NCBI GenBank assembly: GCA_052388275.1
Contig: JBQTII010000130.1
Span: forward strand, 1 to 21,741
Direction of reading: 5' to 3'
DNA from: JBQTII01 sp052388275
GTDB lineage: Bacteria; Actinomycetota; Actinomycetes; Sporichthyales; Sporichthyaceae
Length of the DNA: 21,741 nt
The position numbers and the translations under genes are program-made. Positions 1 to 9,767 of the stretch are shown here, piece after piece. Numbering within the stretch: the first letter of the stretch is position 1; every line of letters starts with the position of its first letter. The notes under the pieces are model-generated. The model had not been told where the DNA came from, searched no databases, and saw only the letters and a list, made by a program, of their open reading frames with translations.

Positions 1-60
1 CTTCCAGTTTGCCGATAAAGCGGGACATGTGCCGCTCACCCGGGCCGACAGGAGTCATCG

Positions 61-489
61 ATGAGCAGCGCCCACGCACTGCAGCCGAGCCAGGTCCCCG
101 CGGCGCGTAGCTCCCCCGGGACTGGCCCGTTGATCCCACGCCAACGATCACACTCGCGACACAGGTCCGCCGGCGCCGGCGCGGAGGTCGCGGCCGGGGT
201 GATCGCCGTGGCCCTGATCGAGGTTCTGACGGGGGGACGCACAGCGGCGCAGCTGCGGGGGTGCGCGAGCGTGGAGGTCATCGCCGCCCTGGCCGCACGC
301 GCACCTGGACCGCGCCCCGGTCAGCGCCGCAGCGTCATCGGAATGCCGCGGGTGCACCTGTGCCACCCGCGCACCGACGTCGCAGAGGTAGCCGTGGTGA
401 TCGCGGGCCCACACCGCTCCCGCGCCCTCGCCTTCCGCCTCGAACACCACCAGAGCCGCTGGATCTGCACCGCGGTCGCCGTCGGCTGA
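61..489 (+). CDS. Rv3235 family (DUF6459-like) small protein
   Basis: A 142-residue protein of the actinobacterial Rv3235/DUF6459 type, which commonly lies near secA; its biochemical role is not known. The N-terminal 35-40 residues are low-complexity and rich in Pro, Ser and Arg. The conserved part begins near residue 40 with a helical stretch (VALIEVLTGGRTAAQLRG). It continues through the family-like VHLCHPRTDVAEVAVVI segment (about 97-113) and ends with ALAFRLEHHQSRWICTAVAVG. There is no signal peptide or membrane helix, so it should be cytoplasmic. The ATG at 61 follows a good AGGAG at 50-54. The stop lies 3 nt before the next start, so it is probably co-transcribed with the HAD gene. The family assignment comes from recognising the C-terminal pattern, not from a search. 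Confidence 0.75.
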   Translation: MSSAHALQPSQVPAARSSPGTGPLIPRQRSHSRHRSAGAGAEVAAGVIAVALIEVLTGGRTAAQLRGCASVEVIAALAARAPGPRPGQRRSVIGMPRVHLCHPRTDVAEVAVVIAGPHRSRALAFRLEHHQSRWICTAVAVG

Positions 490-492
490 GAG

Positions 493-1182
493 TTGGCCAG
501 AATTGCCGACCTGGACGGGCATGCTGAAGGAGTGCAGCTCGGTGGCGTTCTCTGGGACATGGACGGCACGCTGATCGATTCCGAGCCGTACTGGATCGAG
601 TGCGAGTACGCCCTCGTCGAGGCCTATGGCGGGAGCTGGTCCCAGGAGCATGCGCTGGCGATCGTCGGCGGGGACCTGATCGACTCGGCGCGTTACATCG
701 CGGCCCACGGCCCGGTGCCGCTGACCCCGCGGGAGATCGTCAACATCCTCCTCGACGGGGTGATCGAGCGGGTGCGCGCGCACGTCCCCTGGCGCCCAGG
801 TGCCCGGGAGTTGCTCGCCGAGTTGCGTGCCCTCGAGATCCCCTGCGCGCTGGTGACGATGTCGTGGCGGCGCTTTGCCCAGGCCGTCGACGACGCGCTA
901 CCAGCGGGCTCATTCGCTGCGCTGGTGACCGGCGATGAGGTGGCCCGGCCCAAGCCCTACCCCGATCCCTACCTGCGCGCGGCCTCCCTGCTCGGGGTCG
1001 ATCCCGCGCGTTGCGTGGCGATCGAGGACAGCCCCAAGGGCATCTCCTCGGCGCTGGCCGCGGGGGTTCGCACCCTCGGCGTACAGCACCTGGTCGAGCT
1101 CACCCCCGCTCCCGGATTGCACCTGGCGAGCAGCCTGCGCGGCTGGACGGCCGCGGACCTGGGGACCCTGCTGCGGGCCTGA
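493..1182 (+). CDS. HAD family hydrolase (subfamily IA, phosphoglycolate phosphatase / beta-phosphoglucomutase-like)
   Basis: A soluble Mg-dependent phosphohydrolase of the haloacid dehalogenase superfamily; the substrate cannot be told from sequence. All four HAD motifs are visible. Motif I is WDMDGTLIDS, with nucleophile D22 and acid/base D24. Motif II is LVTMS (T122), the motif III lysine is in ARPKPYPDP (K154), and motif IV is AIEDSPKG (D179). The region after motif I (about 30-100) is an alpha-helical cap as in subfamily IA. Length (229 residues) is normal. The start is uncertain: TTG at 493 lies 3 nt after the preceding stop and has only a weak ribosome-binding site. An in-frame GTG at 532 has a GAAGGA directly abutting it, which is too close. 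Either start keeps all motifs. It is translationally close to the Rv3235-family gene and ends convergent with secA. Confidence 0.85.
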   Translation: MARIADLDGHAEGVQLGGVLWDMDGTLIDSEPYWIECEYALVEAYGGSWSQEHALAIVGGDLIDSARYIAAHGPVPLTPREIVNILLDGVIERVRAHVPWRPGARELLAELRALEIPCALVTMSWRRFAQAVDDALPAGSFAALVTGDEVARPKPYPDPYLRAASLLGVDPARCVAIEDSPKGISSALAAGVRTLGVQHLVELTPAPGLHLASSLRGWTAADLGTLLRA

Positions 1183-1265
1183 ATCCCCCTCTTCCATACG
1201 CCCAGCGCGAGATCGCGCGCCGATACGGGCGAATTGTCCCGTCGCTGCGTAGGAGAGCACCCCCT

Positions 1266-1283
1266 GCGCTCATTCATGAGCGC
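1266..1283. terminator. Candidate bidirectional terminator hairpin between the HAD gene and secA
   Basis: A perfect 7-bp stem, GCGCTCA / TGAGCGC, encloses a 4-nt TTCA loop between two convergent genes (stops at 1182 and 1333). No U-tract follows on either strand, which is common for actinobacterial hairpin terminators. A second weaker inverted repeat (GCCCGG / CCGGGC) lies at 1293-1315. Confidence 0.5.
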
Positions 1284-1332
1284 TGAGGAGGTGCCCGGAG
1301 CAACGCGGCCCGGGCGCAGAACGCGGTCGGGC

Positions 1333-4068
<2,736 letters not shown>

Positions 4069-4107
4069 CCGAACAACTCCTGACCTCTCACTGATCCGAC
4101 GCCGATC

Positions 4108-4113
4108 ATCGTA
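4108..4113 (-). promoter_or_regulatory. Candidate -10 element for secA
   Basis: On the minus strand a TACGAT hexamer (TANNNT type) lies 39 nt upstream of the secA GTG, which would give a leader of roughly 30 nt containing the AGGAG site. No convincing -35 is visible, so this is a weak prediction. Confidence 0.3.
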
Positions 4114-4225
4114 GAGCGGCGCGCGCGGGCGTGCCCCCACCCGGATCCACGTCGCCCGGGCGCGGCGCGCCCTCCGACGGCGCAATTCGGCCGGAGATCA
4201 CCGCGCACTGCGATTGGATAGGGGG

Positions 4226-4855
4226 GTGGATACCCCACCCGACCCGCACGCACCACTCGTGCTGCCGCCCGAACCGATCGAGATCGCCGCGGGCACCTTG
4301 CAGTTGCGGCCCTGGGAACATCGCCTGATCCCGGAGCTGCTGGCCGCGATGTCCGATCCGCTCTACCGCCAATGGGCGGTTCGCACGGTGCCCACGACGG
4401 CCGAGGCGGTGCACGCCTGGATAGATGCCCGCCTGGCCGCGTGGCGGGCCGGCACCGTGCTCTCCTTCGCCGTGCAGGACTCCACCAGCGCGCAGCTGCT
4501 GGGCAGCGTGTCCCTGCGCTCGTTCGCGATCTGGCCACGCGGGGCGGATGTCGGGTACTGGACCGCGCCGGGCGCACGCAACTCCGGGGTGGCAGTGGCG
4601 TCACTGAATGTGCTGACCCGCTGGGCGTTCACCTCGCTGGAGGTCAACCGGCTGACCCTGTTCCACGCGGTAGAGAACACCGCCGCCGGCCAGGTCGCGG
4701 CGCGCTGCGGGTTCCGCCGCGAAGGCATCGCGCGCGGCGCCCTGCCGCGGGCGGGCGGCGGCTGGTTCGACATGGAAATGCACGCGCGCCTGGCCGGGGA
4801 TCCAGCACCGGGGCCGGGGGCACCCACGCCGGTAGCGCCGCCCGCCGTCTCATAG
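4226..4855 (+). CDS. GNAT family N-acetyltransferase (RimJ/RimL-like)
   Basis: A cytoplasmic acetyl-CoA-dependent N-acetyltransferase of the Gcn5-related fold, closest in pattern to the RimJ/RimL protein-N-terminal or small-molecule acetyltransferases; the acceptor is unknown. The domain opens with LQLRPWEHRLIPELLAAMSD (about 28-48). The beta4/acetyl-CoA region reads VGYWTAPGARNSGVAVASL, followed by the helix LTRWAF. The classical RimJ ending is NRLTLFHAVENTAAGQVA then ARCGFRREG. The last about 20 residues are Pro/Ala-rich and probably disordered. The start is uncertain: GTG at 4226 (209 residues) is preferred to an in-frame TTG at 4214, but neither has a well-spaced ribosome-binding site, so a leaderless message is possible. 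It diverges from secA across 157 bp. Confidence 0.85.
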   Translation: MDTPPDPHAPLVLPPEPIEIAAGTLQLRPWEHRLIPELLAAMSDPLYRQWAVRTVPTTAEAVHAWIDARLAAWRAGTVLSFAVQDSTSAQLLGSVSLRSFAIWPRGADVGYWTAPGARNSGVAVASLNVLTRWAFTSLEVNRLTLFHAVENTAAGQVAARCGFRREGIARGALPRAGGGWFDMEMHARLAGDPAPGPGAPTPVAPPAVS

Positions 4856-4903
4856 GGTGTCGGGGTGAGTTCGGCCCTGGTCGAACCGGCCCGGCGAGTC
4901 TGA
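4853..4903 (+). other. Possible leaderless 12-residue leader ORF behind a TANNNT promoter
   Basis: A TAGGGT hexamer at 4853-4858, whose first three bases are the GNAT stop codon, is followed after 6 nt by a GTG at 4865. That GTG opens a 13-codon frame (VSSALVEPARRV, stop at 4901-4903). The spacing is what a leaderless actinobacterial transcript would show. The frame ends 16 nt before the GTG of the next gene. There is no clear -35 and the ORF is very short, so this may be only the promoter of the downstream gene. Confidence 0.25.
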
Positions 4904-4919
4904 GCAGAGGGGTACAGCG

Positions 4920-5129
4920 GTGACGGACGGCGGTCACGGTGGCCAAGGGCGCCCGATGTCATGGATTGCGGTCGCGGTCATCTGCATCGGATTCACCATC
5001 GGTGGCGTCGGACTGTGCCTGGATCCGACCTGGTGGATGTTCTGGACCGGCGTCGCAGTGACCACGGTCGGCAGCGTGATGGCCTTCGGCGTCAACATCA
5101 TGGCGGACTACACCACCGACGGGCACTGA
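4920..5129 (+). CDS. Small two-helix membrane protein, HGxxPAAW-family-like
   Basis: A 69-residue protein of unknown function. After a short polar N-terminus with a HGGQGRPMSW motif come two membrane segments, about residues 14-33 (WIAVAVICIGFTIGGVGLCL) and 40-58 (MFWTGVAVTTVGSVMAFGV), then an acidic/His tail. The HG-x-x-x-x-P-x-x-W lead followed by two helices resembles the small actinobacterial HGxxPAAW proteins, though the motif is not exact. The GTG start at 4920 has AGAGGGG upstream at good distance. It lies between the GNAT and DUF2505 genes on the same strand. Its stop codon sits inside a 16-bp tandem repeat. Confidence 0.65.
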   Translation: MTDGGHGGQGRPMSWIAVAVICIGFTIGGVGLCLDPTWWMFWTGVAVTTVGSVMAFGVNIMADYTTDGH

Positions 5130-5163
5130 CTCCAGCCGGCACTGACTCCAGCGGGCACCGACC
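5122..5163. repeat. 16-bp tandem repeat, about 2.6 copies, across a stop codon
   Basis: GGCACTGACTCCAGC plus one variable base occurs at 5122-5137 and again at 5138-5153, followed by a diverged partial copy from 5154 (GGCACCGACC). The first copy contains the TGA stop of the small membrane protein. Because 16 is not a multiple of three, copy-number change would not extend the protein simply. Confidence 0.7.
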
Positions 5164-5187
5164 CTCCTCTCGACCCCACGGGCGGCC

Positions 5188-5691
5188 ATGCGTTACCACC
5201 ACTCGATGACGTTCGACGCGCCGGCGACGGCCGTCTACGCCATGCTCACCGACAAGGTGTTCCAGCATCACCGCGCCCAGAAGGGACGCCCGGTCAGTGC
5301 GGAGTCCGACGTGATCCCGGCCGAGGGTGACGGCGCGACGATCACCGTCCAGCGTCGTCTGGCCATCGATCCCCCGGCGTTCATCAAGAAGTTCACCGGC
5401 GACACGATTGCGATCACCGAGGTCCAGCAGTGGCGCGACGGCGCCGGCTCCCTGCTGGTGCGCGACGGCGATTTGACGATCACGATCGCGAACCAGCCGG
5501 GCGACGTGGTGGGCGTGCTGCGAATGGACGAGGCAGGCGAGGCGACCACGGTGACGATTGACGCCGAGATCAAGGTGCGGGTGCCGTTGCTCGGCGGCAA
5601 GGTCGAAAGCTACATCGGCGAGATCCTGGACAAGCTGCTGGCCCGCGACGCCGAACTCGGCAGCGCGTGGCTCGCCGGCGAGCGCCCCTGA
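5188..5691 (+). CDS. DUF2505 domain protein (SRPBCC / START-like fold)
   Basis: A 167-residue soluble protein matching the actinobacterial DUF2505 family, which has a polyketide-cyclase/START-like ligand-binding fold. Function is unknown. It opens with the family-typical MRYHHSMTFDAPATAVYAMLTD, the first beta strand and helix of the SRPBCC fold. Beta-strand-rich sequence follows, and it closes with a long C-terminal helix (VESYIGEILDKLLARDAELG). There is no signal peptide or membrane helix. The ATG at 5188 has only a weak upstream purine stretch but matches where the family usually starts; an internal ATG at 5206 would cut the first strand. Its 3' end overlaps the reading frame of the convergent truncated response regulator by 82 nt, and the DUF2505 frame looks complete. 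Confidence 0.85.
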   Translation: MRYHHSMTFDAPATAVYAMLTDKVFQHHRAQKGRPVSAESDVIPAEGDGATITVQRRLAIDPPAFIKKFTGDTIAITEVQQWRDGAGSLLVRDGDLTITIANQPGDVVGVLRMDEAGEATTVTIDAEIKVRVPLLGGKVESYIGEILDKLLARDAELGSAWLAGERP

Positions 5692-6074
5692 GCGTGCGCG
5701 GCGTGGATCGCGGCACACACCTCATCGATCGAGGACTCCTTGAGCAAGTACCCCACGGCGCCGACGGCGGTGGCGGCGACACGGTCCGCCGGCTCATCGC
5801 TCATCGTCAGCATGACGATCTGAGCGCACGGAGCGACCTCGGTGATGCGGCCCGCAGCCACCAGGCCGGACATGCGGGGCATCCCGATATCGAGCAGGAC
5901 GACCTCGGGTTGCAGGCGCCGCGCCAGCTCGACCCCCTGCACACCATCGCAGGCCTCGCCGACCACCTCGATCTCGCTTTCGCCGGCGAGCACCAGTTGC
6001 AACCCGCGGCGGAACAGCACGTGATCGTCGACGACAAGGACCCGGATCGGGGCGGGCCCCGTTGCCTTGCTCAT
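5610..6074 (-). CDS. Truncated NarL/FixJ-type response regulator: receiver domain only, HTH missing
   Basis: The first about 125 residues are a complete receiver domain: VLVVDDHVLFRRG (acidic pair), phospho-acceptor Asp in VVLLDIGMPRMSG, switch Thr in IVMLTMSDE, Lys in GYLLKESS. That is the pattern of NarL/LuxR-type regulators, which normally continue for about 80 more residues with a LuxR helix-turn-helix. Here the last receiver helix (AAIHAAHAQG) ends at about 5698. The frame then runs antisense through the end of the DUF2505 gene to a stop at 5610, giving about 30 residues of unrelated sequence. No HTH is present. The start is ATG 6074, or GTG 6083 three codons upstream; neither has a clear ribosome-binding site. 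It lies 64 nt downstream of hpf on the same strand. It may be a working single-domain receiver or a pseudogene. Confidence 0.7.
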   Translation of the reverse strand: MSKATGPAPIRVLVVDDHVLFRRGLQLVLAGESEIEVVGEACDGVQGVELARRLQPEVVLLDIGMPRMSGLVAAGRITEVAPCAQIVMLTMSDEPADRVAATAVGAVGYLLKESSIDEVCAAIHAAHAQGRSPASHALPSSASRASSLSRISPM

Positions 6075-6138
6075 GTCCAGCACGGTAACCCGCAGCAGAT
6101 GTCCAGGTCAGGCATATGCGAACACAGCGGTGCGAACT

Positions 6139-6768
6139 TCACGTTTTGAGGTGGATGACTCCATAGTCGTAGCCGTGACGCCGGTAGACCACGCTGGGCC
6201 GGTGGGTGTCGGCGTCAACGAACAGGTAGAAGTCGTGCCCGACGAGTTCCATCTCGTATAAGGCCTGATCCAGTGCCATGGGCGCGGCTTCGTGAGTCTT
6301 CTCGCGGACCACGAAGGGGCCCTCCCCGCTCACCTGCAGACCGCCGGCGAAGTCGCCGAGGTCGGTTACCTCCTCCAGGTCCGCGACGGCGGTGGCGGAA
6401 TGGCCATTGCCGTTCATCAGGGCGGCGGTGGCGGAGGCCACCGATACCGGGGTTCGGCTGCCGTGGTGCACTCGTCGACGGTCGGCGGACTTACGCATGC
6501 GAACCTCCAACTTGGCGCAGGCCATGTCGAACGCGGCGTACGGGTCGGCCGCCGCCGCTTCAGCGCGGATGATGGGCCCGCGGGTGTGGCAGGTGATCTC
6601 GATGCGCTCCCCTACGTCGGTCAACCGCGGATTGCGTTCCCTGGCGACCTCGACCTCGATACTGATGATCTGGCGGTCCCATTTCTCGACCTTGGACAGC
6701 TTGTCGACGGCGTGTGCCCGAAAGCGCTCGGAGACCTCGGTCCGACGACCTTTGACCACAATTTCCAT
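6139..6768 (-). CDS. hpf: Long-form ribosome hibernation promoting factor HPF
   Basis: This protein binds the 30S subunit and, in its long form, pairs 70S ribosomes into inactive 100S dimers in stationary phase or stress. At 209 residues it has both parts. The N-terminal HPF/YfiA domain (about 1-105) starts MEIVVKGRRTEVSERFRAHA and contains the beta-strand segment IEVEVARERNP. A Ser/Gly/Ala linker covers about 106-155. The C-terminal dimerisation domain (about 156-209) contains EAAPMALDQALYEMELVGH, DFYLFVDADTHRPSVVYRR and a final YDYGVIHLKT. The ATG at 6768 has a strong GGGAGGA 6 nt upstream. It is the first gene after a long leader that follows comF, and it precedes the truncated response regulator. 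Confidence 0.95.
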   Translation of the reverse strand: MEIVVKGRRTEVSERFRAHAVDKLSKVEKWDRQIISIEVEVARERNPRLTDVGERIEITCHTRGPIIRAEAAAADPYAAFDMACAKLEVRMRKSADRRRVHHGSRTPVSVASATAALMNGNGHSATAVADLEEVTDLGDFAGGLQVSGEGPFVVREKTHEAAPMALDQALYEMELVGHDFYLFVDADTHRPSVVYRRHGYDYGVIHLKT

Positions 6769-6886
6769 GCGTTCCTCCCGTGCGTAGGGGGCGAACGACG
6801 ATCAAACTGTGCATCACTTGTTTGCGGGCACAGCCTCTTGGGTTCTCCGGTGATCCGGCGGGATGCAATACGAGGCGGAGGAGGAG

Positions 6887-6909
6887 GCCGATACCGCTGT
6901 TGTATCGGC
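6887..6909 (-). promoter_or_regulatory. Hairpin in the hpf leader (8-bp perfect stem)
   Basis: GCCGATAC and GTATCGGC form a perfect 8-bp inverted repeat around a 7-nt loop, ending about 118 nt upstream of the hpf ATG. It could be an operator palindrome, an RNA leader structure or part of a comF terminator. Confidence 0.4.
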
Positions 6910-6929
6910 GACGACGACAACGAAGTAGT

Positions 6930-6944
6930 GCGCCCGCCGGGCGC
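6930..6944 (-). terminator. GC hairpin upstream of hpf, possible end of the comF transcript
   Basis: GCGCCC and GGGCGC pair perfectly around a 3-nt loop, 20 nt from the 8-bp hairpin at 6887-6909. It lies about 340 nt downstream of the comF stop on the minus strand. The stem is short and there is no U-tract. Confidence 0.3.
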
Positions 6945-7287
6945 CGGAGATGGCACCTGCCCGGCCGACCTGGTCTTCTACCCCACATTCGCCTGCTGAA
7001 GCCCTCGCAGCTTGAGCCACTACTGGCCTTCTCCCGGATCGGCAGCCATCGGGACCGCCGGCGGGGCAGGACTTACTTCTAAACCGCACCGTGATCGAGC
7101 GACCAAGAGTCGCCTTACGTGGACCGTTTCGCCTGCGGCTGGCGTCGGCTTGCCGAGCAGAGGTAATCCGTTCGGCGCAACCACGGACCCGGGCAGGTGC
7201 CATGCATCGAGGCTAGCCCCGACGTGGTTGCTCCGATAGAGGACAAACTTCACCTGCGTGCAGTCTTTGCTCGATCTCAGGTTCGGA

Positions 7288-7950
7288 TCAGAGCACTGCC
7301 GCCAGAACAACGGCGCCGAGGACCTGCAGGCCCCCGGACTGCAGGGCCCGGGTGGCCTCGCCGATGGTGGCGCCGGTCGTCACCACATCGTCGAGGATGA
7401 CGACGCGCGCCCCGATCAGGGCCGGCGGCACGGCGCGCGCATACAGGGCGCCCGCGAGGTTGGCGCTGCGCTGCGGCGCGGACAAGCCCGCCTGATCGCG
7501 GCCCCCGCGGCGGTGGCGCAACAGCCGCAAAGCCCGCGCGGGCTCCCCCTGCCTGCGCAATGCCTGGGCGGTAGCGGCCGCGATCCGCACCATCGGGTCA
7601 TGCCCCCGGCGACGCAGCGCGCCTGCCCGGCTCGGAATCCCGACCAGCACCACGTCGCCGCCGCAGGTATGCAGGTCGCGGACGGCGGGGACCAGCGCCC
7701 GTCCCAGCGGCCTGGCCAACGCGGTGACGCCGCGCTCCTTGTGCGCCAGGACGAGGTCGCGAACCGGTTCACTCCAGCACGCCAGCGCCAGCACCGCAGG
7801 CAGATCCGGCGTGCGCAGGCTCGCCGGATCCAGTCGTCGCGGGGGGCCGAGGGCACCTAGGCAGCGCCCGCACACGGTTGCCGCGGTCGGGCACCCGCAT
7901 CCCGGGCAGCCGACAGGCAAGGCGAGATCCAGCCAGGCATCGGACTTCAT
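7288..7950 (-). CDS. comF: ComF family protein (phosphoribosyltransferase fold)
   Basis: A 220-residue ComF-family protein. In naturally competent bacteria ComF acts in the cytoplasm in uptake or processing of transforming DNA; in actinobacteria its role is unproven. A short N-terminal zinc-ribbon-like part shows C15, C18, C27 and C30 in CPGCGCPTAATVCGRC. The type I phosphoribosyltransferase domain follows, with the family landmark LVLAHKERG, then PSRAGALRRRGHDP, GRDQAGLSAPQRSANL, and the PRPP-binding loop VVILDDVVTTGAT (about 183-195). The ATG at 7950 is chosen because it starts directly before the WLDLALPVGCPGC lead typical of the family; its ribosome-binding site is weak. The open frame extends further upstream but that part is low-complexity. 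It lies 95 nt downstream of lpqB on the same strand. Confidence 0.9.
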   Translation of the reverse strand: MKSDAWLDLALPVGCPGCGCPTAATVCGRCLGALGPPRRLDPASLRTPDLPAVLALACWSEPVRDLVLAHKERGVTALARPLGRALVPAVRDLHTCGGDVVLVGIPSRAGALRRRGHDPMVRIAAATAQALRRQGEPARALRLLRHRRGGRDQAGLSAPQRSANLAGALYARAVPPALIGARVVILDDVVTTGATIGEATRALQSGGLQVLGAVVLAAVL

Positions 7951-8002
7951 CTCATCCAGCGTCGGCGCCGAAGGCGGGTTCGGCCAGGGGGCGAGGGCAA
8001 CT

Positions 8003-8039
8003 TGTGGACAAGGCGCTGGGTTGTGGCGCCTGTGGACGG
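8003..8039 (-). promoter_or_regulatory. DnaA-box-like cluster between lpqB and comF
   Basis: On the minus strand 8003-8011 reads TTGTCCACA, an exact match to the high-GC actinobacterial DnaA box. A second site at 8031-8039 reads CCGTCCACA (two mismatches), and a third CCACA core lies at 8022-8026. The first site sits within a short palindrome, CTTGTGGACAAG. Three cores within 37 bp in a non-coding spacer may be chance or a DnaA-binding site. Confidence 0.35.
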
Positions 8040-8045
8040 GTGAGC

Positions 8046-9767
8046 TCAGCCCGGGTAGGTCGGCGCCGTCCCGATGCCGATCTCGATCCAGGTCCCGTCC
8101 TCGCGTAGGCGCCACAGCCGCTTGCGCAAGGTCGCCGCGATCATGGGCGCGTTCGGGGCAACGGTCACCGCGACCACATCGGCCAACGGTGCGGTGCCCT
8201 CGTCCAGGGTCCCGTCCAGGGCGACCTTGAACGGCTGCGGTTGGGCATTGGGCTCGGCGCCCAGCACCACCAGAGAGTCGGGTCCGGCCCAGTCGACATC
8301 GGAAGGCTCGGTGATCCCGAAGGCCAGCCGGCGCAGACCGAACAGCCGCCCCCCGGAGCCGAGTTCGCTGACCAGGGCCAGGAAAACCTGGCGGCCCGCG
8401 GCGGTCTCCAGGACCAGGGCCATCCGGACCCCATCGGCCGAGACCCGCATGCGCACGATCTGCCGGGCGAGGAAACCCGTCAGCTCGGTGACCACCACGT
8501 CGCCCTCGCGCGGGATCCGCAGTACCCGGGCCGCCTCACCCGAGCCCTCCACGACCCACAGAGTCCCGTCGCCGTCGAAGGACAGCGATCGCAAGGCGGT
8601 GCCCCGGGTGCGGACCGCAAGCCGGCGAAGCGCTGACGGCTCGGCGGTCAACAGCGCCTTGCGGTTGCCCGCAAGCGCCGCCACGCTCCCCAGCCCGGGC
8701 GCGACGGCGATCTCGACGAACCGCTCCTGCGAATCCAGCAGCGGCGTGGGCGAGTCCCCTGCGATGAAGGCAGTGCCACCGCGCAGGAAGACCGCCGTCG
8801 GCGGCGGCGGGCGCTGGTCAGGGGGCAGGTACGGCGTGATGTCCTCGCGCACCAGCTGCGCGTCGCCGGCATTGCCCAGCCGCAACGCGTCATCCCCGGC
8901 GAACACCTCGACCGCAGTGACCTCGGGGTCCTCTGTGCTCGTCATGACGAGTTGCGCCAGCAGCAGGTCCTGGCTGGAACCTGAGTTGGGCAGGGACTCC
9001 GCACTGAGCCGGATACGCGCCACGCCGGAGTTGACCGAGACCGCCTCCGCCAGCGCGGCGCCACGCGGGGCGGCGCTGGACACCACGCTGCTCAACCACC
9101 GGGAGGGTCCGCGCAGCAGGGCCTGGATCCGCACCGTCGCGAGGTCGGCGGCCCGGGGCGCGTAGACCAGGTCGGGCACGAGCACCGTCGTGCGGGGTGC
9201 CCGGGTGTGGAAGTAGGTCTCGATTCGGGCGAACTCGCGATCGAAATCCTGGCGGGAGATGAGCAGACCGGCCGGTACCCGCTCGATCAGCCACTCACCG
9301 CCGACCCGGACCAATCCGAACTCAGCCATGACCTTGCGCCCGGGAGGCGCTGCGGCGAGGACACCCTGGGCGTCGACGATGCCGTGCACCGGGGCGGAGA
9401 GCACCAGCGCGCTCTCGCTCTGCTCGAGCAGTTCAAGCGCAGTGTGATCGAAGACGGTGATCTGCGATTCGGGACGCCACTGCGCCGAGGCGGCGCCGGT
9501 GAGGTACTTGCGCGCAGTGGTGAAGGCGGTCTCGACCGCGCCGGAGGCCTCCAGGAAACCGGACACCACCGCGAACACGTTGTCGCCGGCGCGTGGGCCC
9601 TCTACGACGACGCGGACCTGCGGGCTCACCCCGGCCGGGACCGGAACACCCCCGACCTGCTGACCCTGCGGTGAACCCTGGGAGGGAATCTGTGCACAGC
9701 CGGCCAGCAGGACCGCGCCCGCGATCAGCGCGATCGCCCGCCGGGCCGGGCGCCTGTGGTCAGCCAT
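8046..9767 (-). CDS. lpqB: LpqB lipoprotein, accessory of the MtrAB two-component system
   Basis: A 573-residue surface lipoprotein. In mycobacteria LpqB interacts with the extracellular domain of the MtrB kinase and affects MtrA phosphorylation and cell-wall homeostasis. The N-terminus is a lipoprotein signal (basic MADHRRPARR, hydrophobic AIALIAGAVL, lipobox LAGC with lipidated C24). A Gly/Gln/Pro linker follows. Then come the LpqB N-terminal region, a GerMN-like domain (about 195-290, around VPDLVYAPRAADLATVRIQA), and the LpqB C-terminal beta-propeller-like region (about 300-573). The ATG at 9767 lies within the 3' end of mtrB, overlapping by 8 nt, so translation is probably coupled. The order mtrA-mtrB-lpqB is the conserved actinobacterial operon. 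Confidence 0.95.
   Translation of the reverse strand: MADHRRPARRAIALIAGAVLLAGCAQIPSQGSPQGQQVGGVPVPAGVSPQVRVVVEGPRAGDNVFAVVSGFLEASGAVETAFTTARKYLTGAASAQWRPESQITVFDHTALELLEQSESALVLSAPVHGIVDAQGVLAAAPPGRKVMAEFGLVRVGGEWLIERVPAGLLISRQDFDREFARIETYFHTRAPRTTVLVPDLVYAPRAADLATVRIQALLRGPSRWLSSVVSSAAPRGAALAEAVSVNSGVARIRLSAESLPNSGSSQDLLLAQLVMTSTEDPEVTAVEVFAGDDALRLGNAGDAQLVREDITPYLPPDQRPPPPTAVFLRGGTAFIAGDSPTPLLDSQERFVEIAVAPGLGSVAALAGNRKALLTAEPSALRRLAVRTRGTALRSLSFDGDGTLWVVEGSGEAARVLRIPREGDVVVTELTGFLARQIVRMRVSADGVRMALVLETAAGRQVFLALVSELGSGGRLFGLRRLAFGITEPSDVDWAGPDSLVVLGAEPNAQPQPFKVALDGTLDEGTAPLADVVAVTVAPNAPMIAATLRKRLWRLREDGTWIEIGIGTAPTYPG

Larger units (their letters stand above)
6769..7287. other. 519-bp non-coding gap between comF and hpf
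   Basis: No frame on either strand looks like a real gene: the available ORFs are low-complexity Arg/Ser/Pro sequences without a ribosome-binding site. Base composition is visibly less GC-extreme than in the neighbouring genes. The gap must contain the hpf promoter and leader. I see two hairpins at 6887-6944 but no promoter I can call with confidence, and no tRNA or known riboswitch. Confidence 0.6.

Noticed and set aside
4069..4185. 39-codon N-terminal extension of secA
   Set aside because: It is Arg-rich and lies upstream of a well-spaced AGGAG, and SecA family sequence begins at the GTG at 4068.
6292..6999. 235-codon plus-strand ORF over hpf and its leader
   Set aside because: It is an antisense shadow of hpf that runs into the gap, with no ribosome-binding site or recognisable domain.
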